Source: Cohnella hashimotonis (lineage in GTDB: Bacteria; Bacillota; Bacilli; Paenibacillales; Paenibacillaceae). Taken from it: a DNA stretch of 64,000 nucleotides. The position numbers and the translations under genes were made by a program. Position 1 is the stretch's first letter. Every line of letters starts with the position of its first letter. The notes below the pieces were generated by a model. It had not been told where the DNA came from, searched no databases, and worked only from the letters and a program-made list of their open reading frames with translations. The stretch spans positions 6,634,001 through 6,698,000 of the forward strand of contig NZ_JAGRPV010000001.1 of assembly GCF_030014955.1 (NCBI RefSeq). Reading direction: 5' to 3'. This document shows positions 15,945 through 25,800 of this stretch, in pieces.

Positions 15945-17075
15945 ATGAAACCCAACATTCCAACTGCTGCCCCCGGCCGAACGGCGCGGGGGCTCATCGC
16001 GCTGATTAGCGCACTGGCGGGCGGTACCCTGATGCACGTATTGAACTGGCCGCTGCCCTGGCTGCTTGGCCCGATGGTCGGCGTATTAATTGGATCCTCT
16101 ATATGGAAAGACAAGTATCGCTGGCCGGGTCCCGTGCGCAACGCAGGCATGATCGCCGTCGGTTATACGATCGGCCTGTCGCTCACCGGCGCCGCGCTGC
16201 GGGAGATGGGCGCACAGCTGCCTACGATGCTGCTGATGACGGCGCTGCTGCTTCTGTTGTGCGCCACGCTCGCCGCCGTCGTCGCGAAGCTAGGCGGAAT
16301 CCCCTATCTCACCGCGCTCATGGGCAGTATACCGGGCGGGCTCACGCAAGTGCTTATCTTGGCGGAAGAGACCAAGGGCGTTAACTTGACCGTAGTCACG
16401 ATCATTCAGGTCGTGCGGCTGATGCTGATCGTCATTTGCATCCCCCTGCTTATTTTCAGCCCGATCTTCGGCTTTCAAATCGGCGAATCCGTAAGTACCG
16501 TCGGAAATTCAGGCGCGCACGCCGACTGGGCCGGCCTTTGGCCGGCGCTTCCGATTTATGCGGTTGTATGCACGCTTTTTGCGATCCTGGGCAATAAAGT
16601 CCGTTTCCCGACCGCATACCTGCTCGCTCCCGCGCTCGGCGCGGCGCTGCTCCAGGCGGCCGGCCTGCACGGCCCCGCGCTGCCGGCACCTACTATCGAC
16701 GCGGCACAGTTGGCCATCGGGACGTACGTCGGCCTGTTGCTTAAACCTGCGCAGCTTGAACGCAAGCTGCGGACCCTCGCGCTCGCGGCTTTGAGCGGTA
16801 TCGGCTTGCTCGTCTGCGCAATCGGCTTAAGCTTCCTGCTGACCAAGATTCATCCGCTATCGCTGCCTACGGCCCTGCTCAGTCTCGCGCCGGGCGGAAT
16901 GGACCAGATGGGCCTCGTCGCGCACGAGATCGGCGCGGACCTCTCGACCGTGGCGGGGTACCAACTTTTCCGCACCTTTTTTATCTTCTTCGCCGTTCCG
17001 CCGCTACTCAGATGGATTATCCGGCTCGCCTCACGTCGCGCCAAGGATGAAAAATCGGGACAGGGGACGTCTTAA
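15945..17075 (+). CDS. AbrB-type membrane protein (putative transporter)
   Basis: This 376-residue protein is almost entirely membrane-spanning, with about ten segments in two similar halves. The halves carry the same GGxxQ-like signature: SIPGGLTQVLILAEE in the first and LAPGGMDQMGLVAHE in the second. This internal duplication is typical of the AbrB/PF05145 family (often called putative ammonia monooxygenase, a misleading name). Some relatives affect transport or regulate membrane enzymes, and the substrate is unknown. An AAGGAAA site precedes the ATG. Confidence 0.85.
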   Translation: MKPNIPTAAPGRTARGLIALISALAGGTLMHVLNWPLPWLLGPMVGVLIGSSIWKDKYRWPGPVRNAGMIAVGYTIGLSLTGAALREMGAQLPTMLLMTALLLLLCATLAAVVAKLGGIPYLTALMGSIPGGLTQVLILAEETKGVNLTVVTIIQVVRLMLIVICIPLLIFSPIFGFQIGESVSTVGNSGAHADWAGLWPALPIYAVVCTLFAILGNKVRFPTAYLLAPALGAALLQAAGLHGPALPAPTIDAAQLAIGTYVGLLLKPAQLERKLRTLALAALSGIGLLVCAIGLSFLLTKIHPLSLPTALLSLAPGGMDQMGLVAHEIGADLSTVAGYQLFRTFFIFFAVPPLLRWIIRLASRRAKDEKSGQGTS

Positions 17076-17140
17076 AACTTCCAGGCGGAGGCACTTTGCG
17101 GGCTGGCGAGCCCCCCAACCACAAGTGCGCCGGGACACCT

Positions 17141-17495
17141 CACTCCGAACGCAAGTGCTTTCCCTCGAAAGCACTCTGCGTCGGGATCCCTCACTCCGAA
17201 CACAAGTGCTTCCCACGAAAGCACTCTGCGTCGAGTCCCCTACTCTGAACACAAGTGCTTTCCCTCGAAAGCACTCTGCGTCGGAATCCCTCACTCCGAA
17301 CACAAGTGCTTCCTCTCGAAAGTACTCTGCGTCGGGATCCCCAACTCGAACGCCAGTGCTTTCCCTCGAAAGCACTTTTCGTCGGGATCCCCCACTCCGA
17401 ACACAAGTGCTTCCCCTCGAAAGCACTCTGCGTCGAGTCCCCCAACTCCGAACGCCAGCGCTTTCCCTCGAAAGCACTTTTCGTCGGGATCCCAA
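17141..17495. repeat. Seven-copy tandem array of a 49-51 base unit with an internal hairpin
   Basis: Units begin near 17141, 17192, 17241, 17292, 17343, 17393 and 17444. Each contains AGTGCTTTC, a short loop CCCT/CCTC and GAAAGCACT, followed by CTGCGTCG or TTTTCGTCG and a GGGATCCC-type end. A degenerate half copy begins near 17120. The array fills the space between the AbrB-type gene and the radical SAM gene. Open frames through it on both strands are by-products of the repeat. Confidence 0.9.
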
Positions 17496-17615
17496 CTCCC
17501 CGTACTGACCGACTGGAAACCATCCCTTCTTTACTCTCGTCCTGAAGTTTGTTATCCTAAAACAGGAACAAACGTTCCCTTTTATACACAAACTTCTTCG
17601 GAGGAGGTCCCCAGG

Positions 17616-18629
17616 ATGAATCCGACTCAATATTTGCCTATGCGGGCCAAGACGATCCTGAACGCAGTCAACGCCCCTTCGATGCCCTTCGACTGGTCGA
17701 TCAATCCGTATCGCGGCTGCCAGCATGGGTGCAGCTTCTGCTACGCACGGACCACCCACGCCTATCTCGGCGAGGCGGCGGACGACACGTTTCAGCATCG
17801 AATCTTCTACAAGGACGATGCGCCGGCAATCTTGCGCGCTCAGCTGCAGCGCATGCGCACGCGAGGCAAGCTGCCGTCGCACGTGGCGATCGGCACCGCA
17901 ACGGATCCGTACCAACAGCTTGAGGCCAAGACCAAGCTGACGCGCGGCTGCCTGGAGACGCTCGCCGAGTTCGGCGTAGGCGTGAGCATCACTACCCGCT
18001 CGCCGCTCGTGCTACGGGACCTGGACCTGCTGCGCACGCTGCCTGGCGCCTCCGTAAATATTAGTATCCATACGTTGGACACCCGGATCTGGCGGACGTT
18101 CGAGCCGTCGACCCCGTCGCCCGCGCGGCGTCTCGAATGCGCGCGCACGCTGACCGAGGCCGGCATTCGCGTGCACGCCTTCGCCGCACCGATCCTGCCG
18201 ATGCTCACAGACGGCGAGTCCGACACCGGGGCGCTCGTTCAAGCGCTCGCGAATGCCGGCGTCCGCCACATGATGTCATCGTTCCTGCGGCTGTCCACGC
18301 CGGAGGTCAAGAGCTGGTTTTTCTCCGTGCTGCGTACGGTATACCCGGAGTTCGCCGAAGCCTACGGCAAGCTGTACTGGCATTCTGCGCGCCTGCCGGA
18401 CAGCTACCGGCGGCCGGTCTATGCCCGAATCGCGGCACAGATGAAGCTTCATGGATTATCCGAGATTGGCGCGATGGAGGTGCCGAAGGGCGACGTCGCT
18501 TATGCCCTTGGTTCCGCTCCAGCAGCCGCTCAAGTCGTCTCTACGGATGGCCGGGAAATCGCTCATTCGCCGTTCCCGGGCCCTGACAGCGCTTCGCCAT
18601 GCCAGCCCGTTCAGTTGGCGCTTTTCTGA
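17616..18629 (+). CDS. SPL-family radical SAM protein (Rv2578c-like)
   Basis: This 337-residue protein carries the cluster motif C35-x3-C39-x2-C42 in GCQHGCSFCYAR, after SINPYRG. This is the form found in the spore photoproduct lyase-related Rv2578c group and not in canonical SplB. A TIM-barrel-like middle follows (TRSPLVLRDLDLL, SVNISIHTLD). The chemistry of this group is not firmly known and a role in DNA repair is only assumed from the SplB relation. A GGAGGAGG site lies upstream. It is a single gene between the hairpin array and a DUF3298-type gene. Confidence 0.88.
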   Translation: MNPTQYLPMRAKTILNAVNAPSMPFDWSINPYRGCQHGCSFCYARTTHAYLGEAADDTFQHRIFYKDDAPAILRAQLQRMRTRGKLPSHVAIGTATDPYQQLEAKTKLTRGCLETLAEFGVGVSITTRSPLVLRDLDLLRTLPGASVNISIHTLDTRIWRTFEPSTPSPARRLECARTLTEAGIRVHAFAAPILPMLTDGESDTGALVQALANAGVRHMMSSFLRLSTPEVKSWFFSVLRTVYPEFAEAYGKLYWHSARLPDSYRRPVYARIAAQMKLHGLSEIGAMEVPKGDVAYALGSAPAAAQVVSTDGREIAHSPFPGPDSASPCQPVQLALF

Positions 18630-18731
18630 CGAATCTGGCCGCACCCTCCGACACCCCTGCCCGGCACCCCCTTCTCCGTCCGCGCATAAGCTGTGATGAC
18701 AATCGCCCAGCGCAGGCAAAGGGGAATGAAA

Positions 18732-19340
18732 ATGAACGTACAGACCTTGATGCTCCCGATCTCGATCGAGCGGACCGCGAAGCCCCCGCTCAAGCTCAGC
18801 ACGCCCGTCATTACGGGCGGCACGGGCGAGGAAGCCCGCAAGACCATGAACGAGGCCATCAAGCGCGAAGAAACGTCGCTGATGTCCACGCAAGGCTATC
18901 CGTCCCCCGACGTGCAGGAGATGGACGGCACATTCGAGGTGAAGACGAACCAGCGCGGCGTTCTTAGCCTGTCGCTGCTCAATTATGTATTCACGGGCGG
19001 CGCGCACGGCAATACGATCCAGAAGTCGCTGACCTTCGACGCGGACACGGGCCATTCTTACAAGCTTAAGGACCTGTTCAAGAAAGGGGCGGACTACGAA
19101 AAAAAGCTCAATGCGCTCATCGAAGCCCAGATCAAGGCGCGCAAGCTCCCGCTACTGTCCTCCTATCCGGGCATCGCGCCGGATCAGGATTACTACATCG
19201 CGGATAAAGCGCTCGTCATTTACTTTCAGCTCTACGATCTGGTTCCTTACGCATGGGGCTTCCCCTACTTCCCGATTTCCGTATACGCCATTCAGGACAT
19301 CATCGACGAGGACGGACCGCTCGGCGCGATGATGTATTGA
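18732..19340 (+). CDS. DUF3298/DUF4163-type protein (RsiV-like extracellular domain)
   Basis: I choose ATG 18732 (MNVQTLMLPISIER), seven bases after AAAGGGG, giving 202 residues. The sequence follows the pattern of the DUF4163 plus DUF3298 pair of anti-sigma factor RsiV and relatives: TNQRGVLSLSLLNYVFTGGA then HGNTIQKSLTFDADTG, then LKDLFKKGADYEKKL, and a C-terminal FYFQLYDLVPYAWGFP-like block. RsiV uses this domain to sense lysozyme. Here there is no transmembrane or signal segment and no sigma factor gene nearby, so it may be a free cytosolic protein. The role is unknown. Confidence 0.8.
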   Translation: MNVQTLMLPISIERTAKPPLKLSTPVITGGTGEEARKTMNEAIKREETSLMSTQGYPSPDVQEMDGTFEVKTNQRGVLSLSLLNYVFTGGAHGNTIQKSLTFDADTGHSYKLKDLFKKGADYEKKLNALIEAQIKARKLPLLSSYPGIAPDQDYYIADKALVIYFQLYDLVPYAWGFPYFPISVYAIQDIIDEDGPLGAMMY

Positions 19341-19366
19341 GACCGATCGGCAGACATCCCGCCATG

Positions 19367-19416
19367 AAAAAAGGAAGGCCGCCTTCGCCGCAAATGCGGT
19401 TCGGCAGCCTTCCTTT
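19367..19416. terminator. Bidirectional terminator
   Basis: AAAAAAGGAAGGC and GCCTTCCTTT flank an inner CCGCAAATGCGG-type stem between the convergent DUF3298-type and glycosidase genes. Confidence 0.85.
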
Positions 19417-19475
19417 ATACTTGTTAAGACGTAGAATCCGTCCCGAGTCTCGCGCGCCCTATAAGCGCCAATTCA

Positions 19476-20504
19476 TTACCATTTGCTCGGATCGATATCC
19501 TGCGGCGTCAGTCCGGCCCAGACGTTCGGCACGTCCACCGAAGCCGGATCGTTGAACACCAGGAATGCCGTCGGCAAATATCGCCCGCCCTCGCCCTTCG
19601 ACGACGGCTTGTTCACAAGCTCGCCGCCCTCTTTGACCAATACGGTGGACGAGCCGCCGTCGAGATTGGCCGCGATGACCGCCCCGTGCTCCAGCATAAT
19701 CTGCTGGCAATCGTACAAGTCCGCCCCGATGCTGTAGCCGATCTGGCGGCCGTCGATGATGAGGAACAAGATCTTGCCGTCCGCACGCTGGCCCATGACC
19801 GATCGCGGCGCGATGCCCCAGCCGTTCGCGTGGTTTTTAATCAGCCCTTTGCCGTTGACGATGATCCGGGGCTCGAAGCTGACCGCTTCGGAGATGCCGA
19901 GATCCATCAGTTCCTTGACGGAATAATGCCCGGCGATCATCTTGCCGTTCTTGTCCAGCCCTACGATCTGCGTGCTGCCGTTCTTGCTGTCCAGCCCGTT
20001 GTAATAAATTTTCCCCTGCGTAATGACGAGGCCGATCGGCTGGAAGCCGTTGCCCTGCCAATTCGGATCCGCGAAACCGCCGGCATTGACGCCCGCGATC
20101 GCGCCGGTCCGCTTGACCATGCTGGGCACCTTCTCGCCTTTGCCCGCCTTCGCCGGCACGACGAGCCGAATCTTGGTCGGATCCGATACGGTCAGCAGAT
20201 AGCCGTGGAAGCCCTTGCCGTCCACTTCTTCGATTGTCGTGAGCGGCTCTGTCGCAACCGACTCGTCCTCGTGCGGTGCGTCCGCCGGGAGCGCGATCTC
20301 ATGGGTATCCTTTTCTTCGCCCATGTCTTTAAACTGCTCGGCATAAGCGGCCACCCGCTCCTTGAGCCCTTGCTCGCCGATCAGATACTTCGCGTAATCG
20401 CGGTGCTGCGTCGTGATGATGACGTCCGCCATCCGGTAACGTACCGAGGTGCCCGAAGGCGTTGCAAAAAACCAAATGGCAAACGATAGCGCGAGAAACG
20501 CCAT
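19476..20504 (-). CDS. Phosphodiester glycosidase (NAGPA-like) membrane protein, start uncertain
   Basis: From ATG 20504 the protein has 342 residues: a membrane anchor, then VIITTQHRDYAKYLIGE, then a NAGPA/phosphodiester glycosidase domain with AGVNAGGFADPNWQG, RSVMGQRADGKILFLIIDGR and AANLDGGSSTVLV near the C-terminus. The family removes sugar phosphodiester caps and in bacteria is tied to surface polymers. The anchor would begin only a few residues after this ATG. The frame is open for another 50 codons upstream and encodes a basic, Ser/Gly-rich segment, RRKKNKAWRRFVAFFW, just before the anchor, which looks genuine. No ATG, GTG or TTG occurs there. ATT at 20654 lies 9 bases from CAGGAG. 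The true start may therefore be non-canonical and upstream. Confidence 0.8.
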   Translation of the reverse strand: MAFLALSFAIWFFATPSGTSVRYRMADVIITTQHRDYAKYLIGEQGLKERVAAYAEQFKDMGEEKDTHEIALPADAPHEDESVATEPLTTIEEVDGKGFHGYLLTVSDPTKIRLVVPAKAGKGEKVPSMVKRTGAIAGVNAGGFADPNWQGNGFQPIGLVITQGKIYYNGLDSKNGSTQIVGLDKNGKMIAGHYSVKELMDLGISEAVSFEPRIIVNGKGLIKNHANGWGIAPRSVMGQRADGKILFLIIDGRQIGYSIGADLYDCQQIMLEHGAVIAANLDGGSSTVLVKEGGELVNKPSSKGEGGRYLPTAFLVFNDPASVDVPNVWAGLTPQDIDPSKW

Positions 20505-20834
20505 CGTCCAGAAAAAAGCGACGAAACGCCGCCATGCTTTATTTTTCTTGCGGCGCTGGCCGGAGCCGGACCGCGTGGACTTGTTGGCGTAGACCTCCGC
20601 CCGGGAACGCCCGCCTGGCGAACCTCCCGGCGTCGATACATGAGGATTAGGAATGATGACACGCTCCTGTCTGTTGGCGAATCTAACGAAATAGACGATT
20701 TATTCGTACGAAGTGTTGCATTTCCCGACAAATTGGGTATACGGTCCGGCCGTCCCGGCGGCATCCGACATCATTGCCCAGGAAATGACAGTTTAAAATG
20801 TCGTTCAACCTTCGCATTTGCCGTCATATTCGGT

Positions 20835-20863
20835 TACCATAAGGCGAGCGAACTTGTTATAAT
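20835..20863 (+). promoter_or_regulatory. Promoter of the aldose epimerase gene
   Basis: TTACCA (20835-20840), 17 bases and TATAAT (20858-20863) lie 56 bases before the ATG. Confidence 0.5.
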
Positions 20864-20918
20864 GGACCGAAAGCCGCCATGCAGGACTGCTGCGGCACAC
20901 GTGATCGGAGGCCTCTCA

Positions 20919-21806
20919 ATGAGCGAGAATATTCAAACGAAAACCTACGGAATATCAAACCGTACCGATACATATGTCGTCTACGAACTGACAGACAGCG
21001 CGACGGATTCCCAAGTGACCATCTGCCCGCAGCGCGGAGGCATCGTCATCGGCTGCCGTCTGAACGGCGAAGAGCTTCTTTATCTTGACAGGGATACCTT
21101 TATAGACCCGGCTGCGAACATTCGGGGCGGGATTCCCGTGCTGTTCCCCATCTGCGGGCAGTTGCAAGGCGGCGCCTACGAGTGGGAAGGACAAACCTAT
21201 CGCATGCGCAACCATGGCGTCGCCCGCACTGCCGCCTGGGAAGTCGTGAACGCCTATGCGGACGAGGAAGAGGCGGCGCTGACGCTCGAGCTTCACAGCA
21301 ACGAGGAGACGCTCGCATCGTACCCCTTCGCGTTCGAGCTTCATTTCACCTATCGTCTTAAGGCGGGCAAGCTCTATATCGAGCAATCCTACAACAACCT
21401 GTCCGATCGCGACATGCCGGTCCAGGCCGGATTCCATCCCTATTTTATATCGGCCGACAAGCAGCTCAAATACACCTCGGATGCGACCAAGGCGCTCGAT
21501 TACAATGACGGTCAGATCAAGCCGTTTGGAGGCGAGGTCGACCTCGGCGGCCTGGTGGAATCGATCGCGCTTCTTGATCCGAAAACGCCGGAAATCTCCT
21601 TTCCATCGCCATCCGGCCGCAAAATCAAGCTGAGCTACAGCGACGTATTCGGCGTCGTGGTACTCTGGTCCGTGGAAGGCAAGCCCTTCGTCTGCGTCGA
21701 GCCCTGGACCGCGACCAACGAAGCGTTGAACCGCAAAGAAGGTCTTATCCTCGTACCGCCAGGCGACTGCCTGGACGCCGACTTCACGATCGAGACCGAA
21801 GTCTGA
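20919..21806 (+). CDS. Aldose 1-epimerase family protein
   Basis: I choose ATG 20919 (MSENIQTKTYGISNRTD), seven bases after GGAGG, giving 295 residues. The frame is open far upstream, but that stretch lies in the promoter region. The galactose mutarotase-like fold is clear: RGGIPVLFPICGQLQGG, then the catalytic His in MRNHGVAR, then the second His in QAGFHPYF, and a Glu late in CVEPWTA. The family interconverts alpha and beta anomers of sugars or sugar phosphates. It stands alone, followed by a terminator, so its substrate cannot be read from context. Confidence 0.9.
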   Translation: MSENIQTKTYGISNRTDTYVVYELTDSATDSQVTICPQRGGIVIGCRLNGEELLYLDRDTFIDPAANIRGGIPVLFPICGQLQGGAYEWEGQTYRMRNHGVARTAAWEVVNAYADEEEAALTLELHSNEETLASYPFAFELHFTYRLKAGKLYIEQSYNNLSDRDMPVQAGFHPYFISADKQLKYTSDATKALDYNDGQIKPFGGEVDLGGLVESIALLDPKTPEISFPSPSGRKIKLSYSDVFGVVVLWSVEGKPFVCVEPWTATNEALNRKEGLILVPPGDCLDADFTIETEV

Positions 21807-21860
21807 TCCCAGACTTTCGAGCCTGATCCAAAAAATGCGAGCCTGCGCCCGCAATGCAAA

Positions 21861-21919
21861 GCGGCCTGCCGCGCCTGATCATCCCGAGGGATGACGAGGG
21901 CGGCAGGCCGCTTTTTCTT
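21861..21919 (+). terminator. Terminator between aldose epimerase and tetR genes
   Basis: A GCGGCCTGCCGC arm and its complement GCGGCAGGCCGC enclose a small inner hairpin and are followed by TTTTTCTTT. The T-run meets the 3' end of the convergent tetR gene. Confidence 0.85.
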
Positions 21920-22794
21920 TACTGTTCGAGCTTCAGCATGGCGCCCGCCGCTTCAAGACGGGCGCGCCATGCCGGCAGGCAAAGCGTCTTCAGATAAGCG
22001 TACAGACTGCGCGCGACGATCCGGTCCGGGATCGGCTGGCCGATCTCCTCGATCAGCCTGCCGGCGGCCTCGAGCAGATCGGATCGACGCTCGGGCTCGA
22101 GCTCTTCCGCTCCGCTTTGTTCGACGTCCTTTATGAACTCGCGCAGCGCTGCGACGTATTCGCCGTCCAATCCGCGCTTCGTCTCCTCGCCGTCCATCAA
22201 TGGAGCGGCGCCGCGTCCGGCGAATCCGGCCATCACGTCGTCGAGCCGTTCAAGCAGGTAGTCTCCGAGCCGATCGCCTTCGATATTCCGCTTTTCCAGC
22301 AGGCAGGTGTGCATGATCTCGTTCAGCATGCCGCTGAGCAGATGCGCGCCGTCCCGACCGTATACAGCGGCAGCATCGCCGTAGATCGCTACGATATACT
22401 GACGCTTCCACAGCAGCAGCCGATCGCGCAGCTCGTGCAGCAGCTTCGATTTTTGCTCCTGCCCGATATTGACCTGCGGCTCCTGCATCAGCATCATGAG
22501 AAACTCCCAGTTGTTCTGAAAATACTCGAATTGCCGGACGAGCTGCCGCCTGAACTGCTCGCGCGGGCCTAGCTGCCGTTCGTCCGGCAGCACGGCGAGC
22601 TCTGCCATCATCCGCTCGACAAAATGCCAGATGACGGCCAGCAGCAGCTCTTCCTTGCCCTTGAAGTAAAAGTAAATCGATCCCTTCGCCATCCCGAGCT
22701 CGTCGACAATCTCCTGGATGGACGTCGCGTGGAATCCCTTCCGCGCGAAGCAGCGCATGGCCGCCTCTATAATCTGATGCTTGCGGGCACTCAT
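21919..22794 (-). CDS. TetR/AcrR-type regulator of the RND pump
   Basis: This 291-residue protein has the TetR helix-turn-helix at residues 10-55 (ARKGFHATSIQEIVDELGMA then KGSIYFYFKGKEELL). The C-terminal ligand domain is long for the family. It lies 30 bases downstream of the RND pump gene on the same strand and is probably made from the same transcript. The pump promoter carries a palindromic operator between its -35 and -10 elements, with two related sites upstream, so this protein is the likely repressor, controlling itself and the pump. Similar proteins in Bacilli follow pump genes in this way. Confidence 0.88.
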   Translation of the reverse strand: MSARKHQIIEAAMRCFARKGFHATSIQEIVDELGMAKGSIYFYFKGKEELLLAVIWHFVERMMAELAVLPDERQLGPREQFRRQLVRQFEYFQNNWEFLMMLMQEPQVNIGQEQKSKLLHELRDRLLLWKRQYIVAIYGDAAAVYGRDGAHLLSGMLNEIMHTCLLEKRNIEGDRLGDYLLERLDDVMAGFAGRGAAPLMDGEETKRGLDGEYVAALREFIKDVEQSGAEELEPERRSDLLEAAGRLIEEIGQPIPDRIVARSLYAYLKTLCLPAWRARLEAAGAMLKLEQ

Positions 22795-22824
22795 GTCTGA
22801 CCCTCCCTTGCGGAAGAAGCTTGC

Positions 22825-25800
22825 TTAGAAGCTGCCGGCCTTGGACTTGCGGCTCAGCTTCGCGCGCAGCTTCATCAGCGTCTCGTAGGCAATCGGGACA
22901 ATCAGCAGCGTGAGCAGCGTGGAGCTGACCAGACCGCCGATGACGGTGACGCCGAGTCCCTTGGAGATAATGCCCGCGCTCTCGAAGCCGAACGCCAGCG
23001 GCAGCAGCGCGCCGATCGTGGCGAGCGCCGTCATCAGGATCGGACGCAGACGCGTGCCGGCAGCCTCCAGCAGAGCTTCCCGGGTGGAGAGACCTTCATT
23101 TTCCTTGTGAATGACCCGGTCGATCAGAACGATCGCGTTGGTAACGACGATGCCGATCAGCATAAGTGCGCCCATCAGCGCGGATACGCTGAGCGTCTCG
23201 CCTGTCAGCCAGAGCGCGACCAGACCGCCGATAATGGCGAACGGCAGCGAGAACATGATCGCGAACGGTGCCAGACCGCCGCCGAACGTCAGCACGAGCA
23301 CCAGATATACGATCGCGATCGCCGCGGCCATAGCCAGGCCGAGCTGCGTGAACGTCTCGTTGATTTGCTCCGTGACGCCGCCGTAACTGACCTCTACGCC
23401 TTCAGGCAGCTTCAGCTCGTCTACCTTGTCCTGCAGATCGGACGATACCTTGGCGACATTGGATGCCGTTATCTCGGCGCTGACCGTTGCGACCAGACGC
23501 CCGTTCTCCCGGGCGATCGAATTCGGCGCCGTGCCTTCCTTGACGTCGACGACATCCTTGATCGGCACCTGGACGCCGAGCGGGGACTGCAGCTTGACGT
23601 TGCCGATATCCTCGATGCCGCCGTAAGTCGCGGTTTCCTTTTCCACGAAGACGTCGTACTTTTTGCCTTCCTCCTGGATTCGGGCCAGCGCCTGGGACTG
23701 CTGCTGCGGCATGAGCGCCATCGCGACCTGGCCTGCCGTCAGGCCGTATTGGCTCAGCTTCTGCTGATTGGCCGCGAGCGTGTACTGCTCGTACGTCTTG
23801 GACAAGCTTGTATCGACTTTTTTGAAGTTGCTGTCCTGCTTCATGAGATCGGCCACCTGGTTCGCGGCCGTGCCGACGGCGTTCAGATCGTCGCCGTAGA
23901 TGCTCATGCTGAACGTGCTGCCGCCGACGCCGCCGGAGAAGTCCATCTCGGACCAGGTTCCTTCGGGCACGAGGGTCTGCAGATCGGTCACGAGCTTTTC
24001 CTTTTTATCCGCAAAATGCTTCGTTTCGTTCTTGAATTGCAAGTAGAACAGGCCGCCCTTGGACGGGCCCGGCGACAGCGGATTGCTGCCTCCGATCGAA
24101 TATTGCATGTTCGTAATGTCCGAGTCCTTGAGCAGCGCCTCTTCGACCTTGAGCGCGCGCGTCTCGACGTCGGACAGCAATGCGCCCGGCTCCGGAGAAT
24201 AGGTGATCATCGTGTACTTCTCTTCCTCTGCCGGAAGGAAGCTCGCGCCGATGACCGGAATCAGGAACAGGCTCGCTACGAGGACAACGAGGGAGATGAC
24301 GACCGTGATTACCTTGTGGCGCAGCGCTGCCGACAGAATCCGGCGGTAGCCCAGCGCCATTTTGCCCGGCTTGTCCTCGTGATCGTGCCCCTTGCCGGGC
24401 TTCACGCCGTTCTTGAACAAGCTGTGCGCCAGCATCGGTACGACGGTGATGGCCACGAGCAGCGAAGCGAGCAGGGCGAATACGATGGTGAGCGCGAAAG
24501 GCAGGAACAGCTGTCCGACCATCCCGCTGACCGTGCCGAGCGGCAGGAACACCGCGATCGTGACGATCGTCGACGACATGATCGGCATGAACATCTCGCG
24601 CGTCGCTTCCAGCACGAGCTCCTTGCCTCTCAACTTCTCGCCCGTCAGCGACATCCGCCTGTATATATTTTCGATAACGACAATGGAATCGTCCACGACC
24701 CGGCCGATCGCGACCGTCATTGCGCCCAGCGTCATAATGTTAAGCGTGATGTCGAATTGCTTGAGCAGCAATACCCCGATGATGAGCGACAGCGGGATCG
24801 AAAGAATGGAAATCAGCGTCGTGCGGATGTTGCGCAGGAACAACAGGATAATGATGACCGCGAACAGCGCGCCGAACAACGCTTTGCTCAGCATCGTCTC
24901 GACCGATTTTTCGATCGGCTTGCCCTGGTCGAGCAGCGTCGTCAGCGACAAATCCGGATGGTCGGCCTTGATTTGCTCGGCCTTGTCCTTGACGGCGTTG
25001 ACGACATCCACCGTGTTGGCATCGTTCGACTTGACGATCTGGATGCCGATCGAGTCCTTGCCGTTGGTGCGCGATACCGATTCGGATTCGGATACGAGCT
25101 CTACGGTGGCCAGCTCGCTCAGCTTGACGGTCGGAATGCCCGCCGCTGCAGCGCCTGCCCCGCCGGCAGCGCCGTTAGCGCCCGTGCCGCCCGCAGCCCC
25201 GCCGCCCTGACCGCCTTGTCCTGCGCCGGCTGCTCCAGCGCCGGTTGCACCCGGGCCGGCCGAAGCGGGTACCGCCGGGATCGCCAGGTTTTTCAGGTCG
25301 TCCAGCGTTACGACGCCACCGTCCACGAGAATCGACTTTTCCGACTTGCCCATCGTGAAGATGCCGAGCGGTACCTCGACGGCATTCGCTTGAACGATTT
25401 GCTCGACCGACGCTTCGGTCATGCCGTACTGCGCTAGCTTGGCTTGGTCGAAGGCCAGCTTGACCTCTTTGACCGACTGGCCCGAGATCTGGACGGAAGC
25501 CACGCCTGAGATGTCCTCGAGAGCGGGCTGCACCACGTCGCTCACGATCTTGGTCAAGTCCTCCAGACTGCCTTCGCCCGACGCGCTGAGCGACATAACC
25601 GGGAACGTATTGATCGAGAACTTGGAAATGGTCGGCGTCTGCGCGCCTTCCGGCAGCGTCGTCGCGGCGATCGCTTCGCGGACGTCGCTCATCGCCCTGT
25701 CCATATTTTGGCCGAAATCGAATTCCAACGTAATATTGGATACGTTCGACATCGACGTGGACGTCACGTTTTTCACGTTTTCGACGTTCTGCAGCCGCTG

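Noticed and set aside
17141..17495. CRISPR array or coding repeat at the 50-base units
   Set aside because: The unit is repeated throughout without spacers. Open frames of 96-153 codons through it on both strands follow from the repeat and have no ribosome site.
23107..25437. 776-codon open frame on the plus strand antisense to the RND pump
   Set aside because: It is very rich in Arg, Asp, Gln and His with no domain, has no ribosome site, and mirrors the codon bias of the GC-rich gene on the other strand.
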